In this document: positions 33,010 to 46,245 of the stretch, piece by piece | Layout: every line of letters begins with the position of its first letter | Numbering within the stretch: the stretch's first letter is position 1 | Assembly: GCA_027627225.1 (NCBI GenBank) | Contig: CM051030.1 | Span: 5,991,001-6,055,000 of the forward strand | Direction of reading: 5' to 3' | DNA: 64,000 bases | Source: Congeria kusceri | Lineage: Eukaryota > Mollusca > Bivalvia > Myida > Dreissenidae | Made by a program: the position numbers and the translations under genes | The notes under the pieces: model-generated | Database searches by the model: none | What the model saw: the letters and a program-made list of their open reading frames with translations, nothing else | What the model was told of the DNA's origin: nothing

Positions 33010-34771
33010 CTCTTACTGCGTCGTTGTCGCTTAATTAGATCTATATTTTTATTGAATTTTATTATGTGTTTTCTTGTGTTTAATGTCCATGTTTACACTG
33101 ACGATTAGGGTATTCACATACTTTCAAAAAATAAACCTAAAAACAACGTTAAAAGTAGTTCCTTATAACCAAGAGTGAAATGATCAAACGTTATCATTTG
33201 ACTCGACCTAGAGTGAAATGATCGGGTTATCATTCACTGGTATTCTCCTCTCATTCACCGCATAGCATGAAATAAATCAACGGGACCATTCTTTCCCATT
33301 ATAATATTTAATTTCTTGTGTGAAAACACCACGTACAGCCCTGAATAAGTAACCCTACACAAGGCTTAATCATAGTGTCATAATATGACAGCCTTACATT
33401 TGAGATCACTTGAAACCACGATTTTATCAGAAAGATAATGATATGGAATCAAGCAAATAGATCTGTAATTGGATCTTACTAAATTAACCCTCGCAGTGTT
33501 GAGACCGGATATATCCGGTCAAGCTATTGGTAACCTGGCCCATGCTAAGACCGGATATTACCGCCGAATCTTTAATTCCTTATGTTCTCCACTTTCTGGT
33601 CGTTTTTCAAGTAAATACAAATGTGACATCCTTTATGATGTATATATTCCAATTCCTGAAACTTTTCTGCAACATTATGCTTAATCTGTTCTATTTTACG
33701 ATCCAAATTACACTGTATAAAAGTGTTTGATTTTCTCTGTCAATAACTGTGAACTACGTCCGCCATTTTGTTGTTACAACAATTATACATGAGGTTAAAA
33801 ATCTGTAATATTATTTATAAAAATGAGATGTCATGCTTGTTTTCTTATCAAACATGGTTTGAAAATAAATTTAATTATTAACTTTAGTAATAATTGTTAA
33901 ATGTAGTTCGTATTAAATTTGTTTTGCACAGGAAATGCAAGAGATTATTTCCTGTCAAAACAAACAAAATTGCGGACGTGGTGTTTGTTTCCACTTGGAC
34001 AAAATGTAAAGGACTTTTCCACTGTAAATAAGAACTTAACGATGTAAAAGCACAGTATTTCTTGTGCTTTACGGATTTCTGTCCATTATTTACAAAATCA
34101 TTTGATTCAGAACTAGGTAAGAAATCTTATACTGGCTATTATTATAATAATGTCAATTTACATTCACTTTCACCTTCAAGCTGCTTTTGTTGAACTGAGA
34201 TGTTTTGGTTCTATTTATTTTATAATAAACAAAATTATATAAGTACTCCAAATTTCTTAACTATAATTTGTTAAAGTGTAGCAATTTACACATCTTTTTA
34301 TGGTGATTGGGAAAAAACTGATGAGTATAATTACATGTATAAAATTTGTAAACATTGCCATGTTATTGATTTCTTCAGAGTTTTTGAACAATTAACATGT
34401 TGAACTTCCCAGCTAATATTTTACAAATTTTCTATGCACGTGATGATTACCGGTGAGCCTTTTTTTTAACTTAGAGTTTACGGTAAAATGTTTCAACTTT
34501 TGATGAAGAATGTATATAAATGAATATCTATGCTGAGTTATAAGCAGCGGCTAATCAAATACTTCTGTACATATTAGTATAAACATACATTGTATATGCT
34601 GTTTACTATGCGATAATTTTCTCCAGAAAATATTCTTTGTTGTTTATTATATAATTATTTATTTGTAATTAACTAATTTTCTGCAAAGACTTCTATTGCA
34701 ATATAGAAGTAGCTATTTACCTTCACTGGTAATAAAACTTAATTACAACTATATATGCGCATTGCTGGACG
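33010..34771. other. Intergenic
   Basis: Holds a ~38-base partial duplication ('GAGTGAAATGATC...GTTATCATT' at 33173 and 33211) and an exact 18-base palindrome GACCGGATATATCCGGTC (33501-33518). No gene. Confidence 0.4.
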
Positions 34772-34925
34772 AGTAGAGCTGCAACAAATCTTATGATGCA
34801 TCTTCTGATGCATAAATCAATTGTAAATGGCCCGATACGATTATCCATACTAAACCAACAAATTTCGATCCCAATCTCTTCTATATATATATGAATAAGT
34901 GATTTGTCATAAAACTGTTAAATAT
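34772..34925. repeat. Partial second copy of the hAT-like MITE
   Basis: Reads GAGCTGCAACAAATC ... 'CAATTGTAAATGGCCCGATA' ... 'TACTAAACCAACAAATTTCG' ... 'TGATTTGTCAT', matching the minus strand of 433-902 from its right end. It stops near 34925. A further 'GGGATGCAACGAATCC' terminus lies at 34969. Confidence 0.55.
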
Positions 34926-35402
34926 AAATACAGTGTTTGATGGTGTATAGTCATCGAGTAAATTGAAGGGATGCAACGAATCCAAATTTTTTATTTCGGA
35001 TCCGGATCCAAATAAGAATCGAATTTTTCGAATCTTTGGATCGGATCTTGCAAGTAACTAGATGCAAATACAGCATATAATTAAATATATTTAATGAGTG
35101 TCCTTTCTTAAACTGGTTGTAATATAATATACACGATTTAAATGTTTACTAGTTTAACCAGAGCTAATTAAACTTGCAGATGACATTAATTGAGACATAT
35201 CGGCCCCATAAGAGAACAGCCAAAACTGATCTGTTAAATATTTAATTTAACAATGCGATTTCACAATACATTAGAATAAGCCAATTTAAGTGCTGTTGTT
35301 TACAGTTCAGTTAGTTTACAACAATATTTGTAAATACACGTACATATTCGTTAAAATGTATTTTTCGCACATTTTGACATGGTATGTTTAATGATGTTAA
35401 TT
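34926..35402. other. Intergenic
   Basis: An AATCGAATTTTTCGAATC-like palindromic patch (~35017-35040) near a GATGCAACGAATCC end suggests another MITE relic; its other end was not found. Confidence 0.3.
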
Positions 35403-37785
35403 TTTTTTTGTCATTCCAATTTTATTTCTTTTCAAACCACAATATACATATTACATCAAATCAGTTTACAGTACAAAGTGTGTTTTACAAAGAAATTTTT
35501 ATCTATACAACATAAAGAGAAAAAAAAAGAAAAAATGTCTTTGAATAATATGCCCTTGTATAATGATGAGAAGACAAGTTTTTGCTAAGTCTAACATGGA
35601 TGGGTTCGTAAAAAAGATTAGAATGAAATAAAATGAGTCCTACGTGACAGGAAATGTTCATACTTATTTTGTACGTGTGAAATTGTTTCTTCTAATTTTA
35701 TTCGTTTTCTGTGGACATTTTAAAACATATTTATTTATTTGTGGCACACTGTTTTCATTTTTACATTCAAATATATAAAATTTTGCAAACAAAATTAATG
35801 CAGTATGAATTCATTTTAGTAACAGTTTGAATATTACAAAATCATATGTTAGCATAATTCAAATCTAGCGTATCTCTCATGCCCAACATGTCCTGTATAA
35901 ATTTTTGAAGGCATGTCCAAAATATTTGTACGTATTGACATTCCCAAAACATGTGGATATTTGAATTGGGATACATTGAACAAAAATCGCACAAACTTGA
36001 AGATTTTATTTTGCATTTATGCAAAAAGGTGTTGTTCGGAATAATTTGCATTAAATATTTGTATTGAAAGCTTCTCAATTTAGTATCAATAGATAATTTT
36101 AAAGGTTGAGTGAAAATTAATTTTGAATGAATTTCTTCCAAATTTAGTAATAATTTCCATTTATTTATTTGTTTAAAATCTTTTGGTTTTCCTTTAAATA
36201 CTAGTTTTCCATATACTAGTTTACATAATTTGATTGATTCTGTGTTGTTAATGAACATGTATTCTGGAGCTGAATACTCGATGTAGCTTTGCTGTAATGA
36301 TTGTTTCCATTTAATACGAATGCTGTTTATCAAAGCGTTATATTTCAAAAAATCATCTTTGTTTAAATTATAAAGGTAAACGATTTCTGGAAAAGTGTAA
36401 AATTGTTTGGTTCTGAAATTGAATATACGTTCTAACATTTGTACTCCGTTTTCAAACCATGTTTTAAAAAATTGCGTTTTGTTATTATGCTTTATAAATG
36501 TATTATTCCAAATAAGTTGTTTTTGGATTGGCATATGGTCATCGTTACAGGACGCGCAAAGCCATCCGTGAATCACATTTTTTAGAAACTCAGATTTTAT
36601 ATTTGTGGTTTTAACGTCAGTGGGTTTTTAATTTGATTTAAATATTAATGCACCACCGAATTTATCTAGCATGTTGATGTATATTTGTATCAATTTAGAT
36701 TCTGTTTGGAAAATAAAGCGTTTAACCCAACTTGTTTTGAGTGATTCGATGAAAAGGCCAATATCAAGCATTTTGAGACCACCCTCTGAGTAATCTTGAA
36801 TAATTCGTTTTATTGCAACCTTGTCGGGTCTTTCATCCGAGAGAAATTTAAAACTAATCGATTTAATTTGTTTAATGATGTTCTCGGGTGGATTCGGGAG
36901 AACAGTGAGAGGGTAAACTAGTTTTGGAAATGCAAAACATTTTACAACTGTAATTTTCCCCATCGGTGATAATTTCCATCGTTTCCATTTATTTAAACAA
37001 GTTCGATTATTTCCTCAGATTTATTACTGAAGTTGATTCCCAGAGCTGTGGCGTGTTGGGAGTTCCAAATTAACTTTTTATGTTTACAGTATTGAATTTG
37101 ACGTGATTTTAATGGGCCCAATTTTAAAATTTTACATTTGCTCTTGTTGAGTGTTAAACCCGATATTGATGCAAAGTTGTCGAATACATTTATTAAAGTT
37201 TCAAATGATTTTTGTGTGCCATCTAACATAAAGGATGCATCATCAGCGAACATTGATTGTTTAACGTGAACATTATGTTATTGTATATTTATTCCTGTAA
37301 TATTTTGATTTAAATGTATTTCTGCAGACAAAAGTTCTATGAATATAATAAATAGGTAAGGAGATAATTGACAGCCTTGTCTGACACCTTTTTGTATGTT
37401 GAAAAATTCTGAAAACTGGCCATTATTTGTTACACATTACATTGCATTACAATAAAAAAGCTTTACCCAATTTATTGTGTGTTGACTAAACTGAAAGGTG
37501 TCGAGGCATTTAAACATAAAATCACGATCAATGCTGTCAAAAGCCTTCTTAAAGTCAGAAAAGAATATAAGACAAGGTTCATTGGTATCATTTGCCTTTT
37601 CAATTATTTCTTGTAAAATTCTAACGTTTTCTCCAATATATCTCCGTTTTATAAATCCAGTCTGGTTTGTACTAATAATAGTGTCTAAAAGTGGTTTAAT
37701 CCGATTAGCTATTGCTTTAGGCGCAATTTTATATTCAACATTAAAAAGTGAAATAGGTCTCCAGTTATCAATCAACAAAGTATCT
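35403..37785 (-). mobile_element. 5'-truncated L1-like LINE (reverse transcriptase)
   Basis: Fragments read in order on the minus strand: 'NWRPISLFNVEYKIAPKAIA' and catalytic motif A 'FSDFKKAFDSIDRDF' (37778-37437). Then come motif B 'GVRQGCQLSPYLFIIFIELL' (~37390-37330), motif C 'MFADDASFML' (~37253), thumb-like sequence (36963-36628), and a C-terminal part with the knuckle 'CDFCSMYPNSNIHMFWEC' (within 36576-35842). Several stops and shifts separate them. Upstream of the first fragment homology ends (~37785), so the endonuclease is missing. An A-run on the minus strand at ~35402-35411 may mark the 3' tail. The L1-like assignment is from motif style. Confidence 0.85.
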
Positions 37786-38394
37786 TATATATGTTCATTA
37801 CTATACCTAATTACATTCAACTGATATCATCGGTTTGTATTTATTTGAATTAATTAAATTTAGCACAAACTACAAAATCCTCGTTACTACGTGGAGATAC
37901 CATATTTTTGCGCAAGCAATTTTGCCAACATATTTGAATTGCAATTTGTAACCGTCAGGATTTCCAGGTGAAATACAATCCTGACATAATATACCATAAT
38001 CGAGAGACTGTTTACAGGATCCAAATTTGCCCGCAAACAATGAAAATCCTAAAAAAAGGTCAAAGTATGGTGACAAAATATCCATTCTGTATCAAATTCA
38101 CCCATACTGGCACATAGAGTCGTACACGTAAAATTCTATTTAACGGAACATCCATTGATCGCTTTTCCAGCGTTCTTAACGAAAAACGCTTTTCATAATA
38201 TAATCAAGTGTATGTTGATATAACGAGAGCTTGCTAGCAATTATCTTTAATTAGACAATGAATGCTGACAAACTGCCCATTGTTTTCACAAGTTTGATAA
38301 AACATTATTAGAATTGCATTTTAATATGGCTTATTATAAGCTAGGGTTTAGCTGATACAGTAAATTTATTAGCCCAATCGAAAACGACCGAAAT
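37786..38394. other. Intergenic between retroelements
   Basis: A 71-aa minus-strand frame at 37870-38085 has no recognised domain. Nothing else supported. Confidence 0.35.
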
Positions 38395-39113
38395 GAAAGA
38401 AGAGCAAGGTTTGATTACATCAAAAGAACAAAAAGAATATTTGGAATTAAAAAAAAAACTGGTTTGATTTAACAAAGAAAAAAACTTTTGAAAGAAAAAA
38501 GCACTACAACCCGTTACAATCCATCTCTACCGAATATAAGAAAGACAATCAACCAATACTGGGGACTTTTAAAAAATTCTTCAAAACAGAGTGTTCGAGA
38601 CATTTATAATTGTAAACCTGTTATAGCTTACAAACGCCCATGTAATTTACAAGATTTATTAGTGCATTCTAAATTGAACTATTCTGCTGGTACCAATTGT
38701 CAACTTTCAAAATGTTGTAGACCCCGTTGTTCCTACTGTTGTTATATCACTGAATCTGATGAATTCTCTAGCAGTACTTTGTGCAGAGAGTATCAAGTTA
38801 AACGTAATTTATCGTGTTCATCGTCATTTACCTTATAACATGTAAAAAATGTAAATCACAGTATGTTGGACAAACTCATCAAAAATGTAGTGTTAAAATG
38901 AATAGCCATAAGTTTGATATCAAGCATTATCCAGACACAGTTACTTCTGTATCGGAACATTTCAATTCTAATGGCCACTCTATTGATGACTTTTCATTTA
39001 TGCCGATTGATAAAGTTAATAACAATTGGCAGCGACTTTTAAAAGAAACAGAGTGGATGTATAAACTTAGTACCATCATGCCTAATGGTATGAACACAAA
39101 ATTACTTTACTAA
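38395..39113 (+). mobile_element. Penelope-like element 3' fragment with GIY-YIG endonuclease
   Basis: The first part (38488-38838) has 'YNPSLPNIRKTINQYW', 'KRPCNLQDLLVHSKL' and a Cys-rich patch 'CQLSKCCRPRCSYCC', the usual linker before the endonuclease in Penelope-like elements. The second part (38814-39113, one base out of frame) has 'VIYLITCKKCKSQYVGQT', a GIY-YIG-type motif, then 'HFNSNGHSIDDF' and 'RLLKETEWMYKL'. The usual Arg before the conserved His is Lys here ('VKMNSHK'). The reverse transcriptase portion is absent. Frameshift and truncation mean it is not functional. Confidence 0.85.
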
Positions 39114-39559
39114 TAGTTGTATTGTCTCAGGTGTACGTATGACATATATATAGTTCATACTTGTATTTATTAACACGCTGCTCTATTATTAATTACAAAT
39201 ATCTAGGCGCTGACAAGTATTACAATAAACACAAGATTTGTTGTGACAGCAAAATAAACAACAACAAACAAACTGCAAAATACAAATCTTATGATTATAT
39301 TGACACATAATAGTACCAAACGTAGAAAGCAACAATAATTTACATTGCTCGCTTGATGTATGCATAATTCATATTGAAATTGTGGTATAGCATGCGATTA
39401 GTATATAGCCGGTAAAAGAAATACATTTACGACGAGTCAAATGTTTGGAATTATTGGATACACAGATGCAAATAGTGACTAAAGTCACTGAAATTAAAAT
39501 AACCAGTAAATATGTCAGTACATCAATAGAACATTATTAATTGTTTCAAGAAAACATTT
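39114..39559. other. Intergenic
   Basis: Nothing recognised. Confidence 0.35.
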
Positions 39560-40249
39560 GTAGCTGGTGGCATTAGTTAATTCAAGTAGTTATACAGGAA
39601 AATAACCACCGCTTAAACTTGCTAAATATGAAGCGAATAAATTTGCTTGTATTTTTTAATTGTTGTAGGGAATCAGATGATAAGATTGTGTTAAGAGTTG
39701 CGTCATGAAGATCATGCCCTAGGAATTGTTCTCTTTCAGATTTAAAGAAATCACAGTTAAGGAGATAGTGATGTTCAGAGCCGACTTGACCAGCGTTACA
39801 AAGTCTATATGTTCTTTCATCAAGTGGGTTCCGTCGTATCGACCGGTTTCAACTGCGAACCAGTGATAAGCAGTTCTGAATTTAAAGAGGTATGTATATT
39901 CAGTTTTTGTAAGTTTAATGAGGTAGTCTTCAAAGGATAGTAGTTGTTTGAAGCTTGTGTATATTTATCCTTTATGTGTTTATTGTAGTTGAGTGAGCCA
40001 TTGGGTTTTAAATTGGGTTAATAATTTGGATTTGACTAAGCGGTGGATATTATATTGGGTTGTCAGAATTGGTTGTCCGATAAATGATTTAGGTTTACTG
40101 AGGTGAGAATTTCGTTAATTTTGTTGGCCCATTTGAAATTTGAGTTTGGCAAGTTCATCATGTATTTATAGATTGGGAGAGAAAGTTTCTGATCATTGCC
40201 TATTAAGAGTCTCTTCCGAAAGAGATCATTCGACATTTGATGTTAATTG

Positions 40250-41410
40250 CTATAGGGTATCTGCCAAGTTCACCATATAAAAAAGCCATTGGAGTTTCCG
40301 AGCATTAGTAAGTTTTCTGAGGAAGTTGTTATGAACTTTTTCCAAGATGTCAATGTTTTCAAAGCCGAAAATTTTAGAGCCATAGGTTAAAATTGGTAAG
40401 ACAGTATGATCAAATAGTTTCATAGTAAGATCAATTGGCAGGTCTGCGTTGTTGGCCCGCATATATAGGAGATGCATAGCTTTTGTTGCTTGCTCACCTA
40501 AATGTTTTCTCGCATTAAGGAAAGAACCATTGTTAGATAAGTTTATACCTAGGTAGTGATAGCGGTCAGTAATTTCTAAAGGATTGTTACCTAGTTTAAA
40601 AACAAAATTTTGTAGTTGTCTTGCACCAAATATTACAATTTTTGTTTTGTTTAAATTTATTTTTAGATGCCAATTATCGCAGTAATTTTGAAAGATGTCT
40701 AAACTATTTTGAAAATCTGATTTGGAGTCTGACAAAATCACCGTGTCATCGGCATAGAGTAGGACAAGTAGTTTAAGCCAAAGAGACAGATCCAGGGGAT
40801 TTGTTAATTCTATGCCAATCGAGCCATTGATGTACATGTGTGTTTGAAGGTCATTTAAGAAAAGAGAAAATAGCAACGGCGATAAATTTTCGCCTTGTCT
40901 AACTCCAATTTCTGAAATGAAGGACTCTGATATATAACCATTAGCAGAGACACTAGATTTAATATTATTATACACATTTTGAATTAATTGCAAAAATGTG
41001 CCATTTTTGTCATGTTTGAGAAGTTTGTGCCATAGGCCGATTCGCCAGACTTTGTCAAATGCTTGAGAAAAATCTATGAAGGCGCAGAATAGTTTTTGTT
41101 TTCTTTTTTTCAGTATTTCGATTAGTGAGTGTAACGTAAAGATATGGTCGGAGCATGAATAGCCTTTCCTGAAGCCAGCTTGATTTTCGTCTTAACTATT
41201 ATTTTCATTTAGGAATTTGGTTAATCTGTCATTAAGCAACGATGTGAAGAGTTTACCTAAACAGCTAAGAATAGTAATTGGTCTGTAGTTGTTTGGGTAT
41301 TTTGGGTTACCTTTGTTTTTAAATATTGGTATAATGATTCCATTCAGCCAGGTGTGTGGAATAAATCCAGTTTCCAGGACACAATTTAATAATTTGCAGT
41401 AAACTGGCAT
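40250..41410 (-). pseudogene. LINE ORF2 reverse transcriptase part
   Basis: Contains 'NNYRPITILSCLGKLFTSLL' (41410-41192), 'FSQAFDKVWRIGLW' in the segment just below, motif B 'GVRQGENLSPLLFSLFLNDL', catalytic 'LLYADDTVILSDS', and 'LNLNKTKIV'-type primer-grip text ('HLKINLNKTKIVIFG'). A stop (TAA at ~41192) and other lesions break it. Confidence 0.82.
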
Positions 41411-41659
41411 AAGGAGATGTTTAGTAGACTTAACATATTCGTTTAAGATGTTATCAAATGGGCAGGGTGTTTTTGATTTTTTGAGCTTCTGGATACTTTT
41501 TTTTTTATTTTTTCTGTAGTGATTGTGATGTTCAGTCTGTTACTTGTGTCGTCTGGAAATGGGGAATTTGTGTCATTGAAACGATTGTCAGTGATGGTGT
41601 TGGTGTTAATTTTTTTTTTTGTAATCAGATAATTATTTTAATGTTGGTGTGTTGTTAAC

Positions 41660-43063
41660 TTAAGATTTAGGTTTCAGTGTATTTAAAAAGGACCAGTACT
41701 GTTTAGGGTTTTTATCAGTCATGGAACGTAGTTTATTATACATGTTTTGTTTGCTTGCATTAATATGGTAGTTCATTGTGCGTTTATAATGTTTACTGGC
41801 ATTTATCATTCTTACTTTGTTATCTGCAGTTTTGTTTTTTGTGTAATCATCTTTGGCAGTGTGATGATTTTTGCGTGCTTTAGAGCATTGAGGGCCAAAC
41901 CAAGATTTATTATTTTCATGAACTATGTTATGAAATTTTCTATTATTTTCAGGGTATGTGCTGGTGTAGGCTTGATGGAAAACTGATTGAAGTTCATAAG
42001 TGATGTGTTCTACTGTTTGCCGTGACTGAGGGTGTGTGTTCATTTGTGTTAGTATTTGGTCTATTTTGTTACGGTTAATATTATTGATAAATTGATTAGA
42101 CAATTCAGGTTTCCATTTTGGTTTTTTGTTCATGTTTGTTGGGTTTTTGTTGTTAACATTGGGGCATTCTTTGTGTGGGATATGGATGGACCAGGCGAGG
42201 GCATTGTGTCCATCTGAAAAGAGTGAGTCTGTTTCAATGATATGGAAATCAGAAAGAAAGTTAAAGCTGTCAGATGAGGCAATAACATAGTCAATGTTTG
42301 ATTTATTCCTAAAGGTTAACATGTCGGGTGCCTTCTCTGAGGAAAGTCTTGCGTTGAGAATAAAAATGTTATTGTTTTTGCATATGTCAATAAGTCAAAA
42401 TCCATGTGTGTTAGTTCGATGGTCCTTAGAAGTGCGAGTCAGTGGAATAGATAATTGTTCAAGCATCTTGTATTTGTCAAGTTGGCTCTGTAAATCATCA
42501 TCAATATGGAAAAATTCGTTTAAATGCGGATCTGAGATTATATAATCTTTCATGTTTCCAACTCTGCTATTAAAATCACCTGCGAGTAATACATATTTAT
42601 GTTCACTGCATTTTTGGGAGATTTCATTTTCAAAGGCCATACATTCATCCTCATTGAAGAATCTTGAGTTTTCAGGTGGAACATAGACAGCTCCTATTAT
42701 AATATTGTCATCGAGTTTTGTTATTTTTTTACAAATGGAGATCCATAATACATATTCAGATTTTGTTGATAAGATGTTAACAGAAGAAGTCAGTTTATCT
42801 TAAACAAATATTCCAATGCCACCAGATTTACGCTTATATTCTTGTTCTTTGAGTTTAGCTAAATATTCATGGTTGTTTATTTCGATAATATCATGGGTAT
42901 CAGTGTGAGTTTCTGAAAAAACAAAATATGTCATAATTGTTGACGAGTTCAATAAATTCCGGGTAATTTTGTCTTTTCTTAAGTCCACTGACATTTAATG
43001 TTCCTAATTTTATATTGTTTATAATATTGTTCTTTTCTTCCAGGTCGGATAGTGATTTTACCC
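41660..43063 (-). pseudogene. LINE ORF2 AP-endonuclease part
   Basis: Recognisable endonuclease pieces in order: 'IKLGTLNVSGLKKR' (~43010), 'FVFSETHTD' (~42930), 'SGGIGIFV' (~42800), 'YVLLAGDFNSRVG' (~42590) and 'SNIDYVIAS...SDGHNALAWS' (~42290-42180). These correspond to the N-x-R/L, E-T, G-D-F-N and S-D-H-type motifs of the LINE endonuclease. They are in more than one frame. Confidence 0.75.
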
Positions 43064-43882
43064 CCCCCCCCCCCACCACTGGCCTAGCGAGAATGGCGGT
43101 TGACATCTGGGGTCCTGTGCGTATTGGTCGACGGCGGAGTTTAAATGTTATTAGGTCGTTGTATACCTTGGGCTGCCATCTGTGAAGACTGCGTGTGTAG
43201 GGGAGATCTTGGAGATATTGGTGCATGATTGCGCGTGTGTGATGCCCTTGGAGGATGCGGGGTTGCCGACTGTGGTCTCCTAGAGACGTGATTTGCACTC
43301 TGCACTGGTGGAGGAACAACCGTTTTGTGCACTGTTGTGGTTCCAGGATTAATAGTGTATAGAAGGACTTGCAGGCTTACTTCTGGTGTGTGGTGCTTGT
43401 TCAAAGTGAGTCTGCTTAGCGTTAAAGACTGGGGAATTATCACAGACTCTGTTACCTTGAAGGATCAAGTTCCAGTCAGGAAATATGTCTTCTACCACCT
43501 TGCCGTCCATTACAATCTTGGCTGGGAAGACTATTGCGACTTGGCTTCGTGGATTGCTTTCACGGAGCTGTTTGTATTTGGGCCACAGAGCTTTCCGTGC
43601 TTGAGTTATTTCCTTCGGGTAGTCTCTGTTAATGCTGAAATTGGACCCTTTGCCTGGTTTGTATATGAAAGGATATTTACTGTGCCTTGGTAGTCCAGGA
43701 AGATTACAATGATGCCTCGTGTGACGCCCTTAGAGAACTTTCCAAGGCTGTGTGCTCGCTGGATATGAGGACAAGGGGTTATGTAAGTTGTTCGGCGAGG
43801 AATTGGGCAAAAACATTTTGACAATTTCCTCTCTGTGTTCAATGATTCCGACAAATATAAGATTGTTCCTTCTACTACGTGC

Positions 43883-44248
43883 CTAAATGTCAATGGATTT
43901 GTATTCCAAGAGTCTGAGGCGTGAATTGTATTTAGTTAATGTTCCTTCGATGGATTGAATTTGTGTATGCATCTGTAGACATTCATCAACTTTATGTTCA
44001 AAGTTTTTCATGTCTTTAAACATTTCTGACATTTTTCCATCCAGAGATAAATGTTCAAAATCCTGTTGGTTAGTTATGAATTCACCAATGCTACACTCAC
44101 CACCTGTGTTTACTCTAGAACGTTTTCTGTTATTGTCATTGTTAGAGCTATTTCCAGCCGGTAGAATAACAAACCGGTTCTGTCTAGCAAAAGGTTCATC
44201 TTGTTTATTTTCGTTGTTGTAACCATCAAAACTGTCTAGATGATCCAT
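43883..44248 (-). pseudogene. LINE ORF1 N-terminal part
   Basis: Starts 'MDHLDSFDGYNNENKQDEPF' and includes a heptad-like helical stretch ('MSEMFKDMKNFEHKVDECLQ', 'IEGTLTKYNSRLRLLEYKS') that could form a coiled coil, as in many LINE ORF1 proteins. The continuation, beginning 'RKNNLIFVGIIEHREE' after a stop, is scattered in shifted frames down to ~43.1 kb. Assigned by position upstream of the endonuclease and by style; no exact family match was possible. Confidence 0.55.
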
Positions 44249-44250
44249 AC

Positions 44251-44681
44251 TTACAGATTGGAGTTATTTTGAGTCTGTTAACTTGTACGTATGTAAAGAA
44301 AACAAAGTTTTGATTGTCCGAGTGAAAAAATGGCGACTGGAATCATATTTGAAGGTGAATAACACTGCGCATTACTTAAGAAAAAACAAAGAGTTGTTGT
44401 TTGGCCGATAAACATTGATAAATCGAAAATGATTTCGATTCTTACATGATCTAACAAATATTTTTGCAATTGTAATTAAAACTACATTTTATTATGCTGC
44501 GCTCAGAATAGGGAATACTTTTTGTGTTGGTTTTTTTTTTAATGAGATGTTTAAAAACAATAATTTTATTTTTTTTCTCTAGCAAAATCAGTGAGTATTA
44601 TCTCAGTATGTGGGTTTGTTGACACGTGACACATGCTGTTATTCATATTGCTCTATATAATATTCGTCTTATAAAACTGCC
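44251..44681. other. Intergenic
   Basis: Nothing recognised; possibly the 5' UTR of the LINE near 44250-44470. Confidence 0.3.
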
Positions 44682-45035
44682 ATGATGGGTATTGGAAGGC
44701 ACTCGTTACATACTGCTATGATGGGTATTGGAAGGCACTCGTTACATACTGCTATGATGGGTATTGGAAGGCACTCGTTACATACTGCTATGATGGGTAT
44801 TGGAAGGCACTCGTTACATACTGCTATGATAGGTATTGGAAGGCACTCGTTACATACTGCTATGATGGGTATTGGAAGGCACTCGTTACATACTGCTATG
44901 ATGGGTATTGGAAAGCACTCGTTACATACTGCTATGATGGGTATTGGAAGGCACTCGTTACATACTGCTATGATGGGTATTGGAAGGCACTCGTTACATA
45001 CTGCTATGATGGGTATTGGAAGGCACTCGTTACAT
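44682..45035 (+). repeat. 36-bp tandem repeat, ~10 units
   Basis: Nine full units and one partial unit of a 36-bp sequence starting ATGATGGGTATTGGAAGGCA, with only single-base differences between units. In one frame each unit reads MMGIGRHSLHTA and the 123-aa frame is open from ATG to stop. But two other frames are also open through the array, so coding is not indicated. High identity suggests recent expansion. Confidence 0.95.
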
Positions 45036-46245
45036 GTAATTAGAATGCTGTGAAATGGTATTTGGTACGGGTTAGTGTATATTGAGTATTGAATAATGAA
45101 TATATAATATTGTGACAGTTAATACAGTGATGGATACATTTTGAGAAACCATTAAATATACAAACATTTATTCTGCCCCGCCCGGTATTCGATCTTATTT
45201 ACATATACTGTTCAGGCAGATATTAAAGTGATGGACATGATTTTCTTAATAAAACTTAGTACACAACATCGGGTTATACTTAGCAAGTTCAAAAATGCAA
45301 CTTTCTTCAAGGGACTTGTTCACACATTTTCGTATTTTTGGAAAATGCTCGTTTACATCTTAACTATAAGAAGTAAAGCATCTGGACTAACAAAAGCAAA
45401 CATTATATTACAAACAAGTAAATTAAAACAGTTGCCTTCGCCGCGACTCGAACATGAGACCGTCGGGATCAGAAAAGGCTAACGCTTTCGGTATTCGGCC
45501 ATTCGGACTTACATATACAGTAGTGAATTTTTAACGCAATATAAGTGATACAGAGTTTTCCAAAAATACCGAAGAAAAGAGTTACAAACGCTGTATGATT
45601 TTGTCAATGTCAAATGATGATTTTTTTTATAAACGACATATTTCCAATATATTTCTTGTTCAGGGGTGTTTTTTTTTTTGCGTGTATATTCATATATGTA
45701 TTTTTCTTCTGTAAATCTATGAAAACTATTTTGAAAATCGTCAGTTTCCCAATCTGTTAACAGGTCTCTGTAAGCATTGGAATAAACATTAAAACTGTTG
45801 TACTTCAGTCATTGAGTGATAAAAAATTAAAAATAGCTTTCGTACTTTTCGTGAAAAACATGTTTAGGTAAGGAATGAACAATTTAGATGTGTATTCCTT
45901 TAATCACACATTCGGACCTCCAGTTAAAGCTTTGCAAATTAAACAGCTACATGCTTAACTTTGCTAATTCGTGTTAAAACATGACAAATAAGCTCTTAAA
46001 CGCATTGCCGTTACAAATGTAAATTATCCAACCTTGCGGTCTTGGTTTTCTCCATGAACAAATAGGTGAAATATTTAATTTTCTCATCTAAAAATTTCAC
46101 TCATTTGCTTACAGAAATGCTCAATATATTGGTATGTTGTCATGCATTTGTTGTGTATGAAATGTCATACAGTTATGTAAACCGACCGTTATCCCCGATT
46201 GTTCTACACTTTGATATGGTATAAGTCTCAGGCTTGTGTCCTTTT
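45036..46245. other. Intergenic
   Basis: A minus-strand tRNA-like patch at ~45430-45505 (GGCCGAATACC ... TGTTCGAGTCGCGGCG) has A- and B-box-like words without proper stems. No exon. Confidence 0.35.

Larger units (their letters stand above)
39560..44250 (-). mobile_element. Near-full-length decayed LINE (ORF1 + endonuclease + RT)
   Basis: A 4.7-kb minus-strand LINE. Order: ORF1-like part (44248-~43100), AP-endonuclease (~43060-41660), reverse transcriptase (41410-40250) and a C-terminal part with 'FRTAYHWFAVETGRYDGTHL' (~39880). Many stops and frameshifts break it. The architecture and tail suggest an I/Jockey-group LINE; the clade is not resolved. A C-run lies at ~43061-43074 between ORF1 and ORF2. 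No target duplication or 3' tail was securely placed. Confidence 0.85.

Noticed and set aside
43325..43693. 122-aa plus-strand frame
   Set aside because: Antisense to the decayed LINE ORF1 region; no domain.
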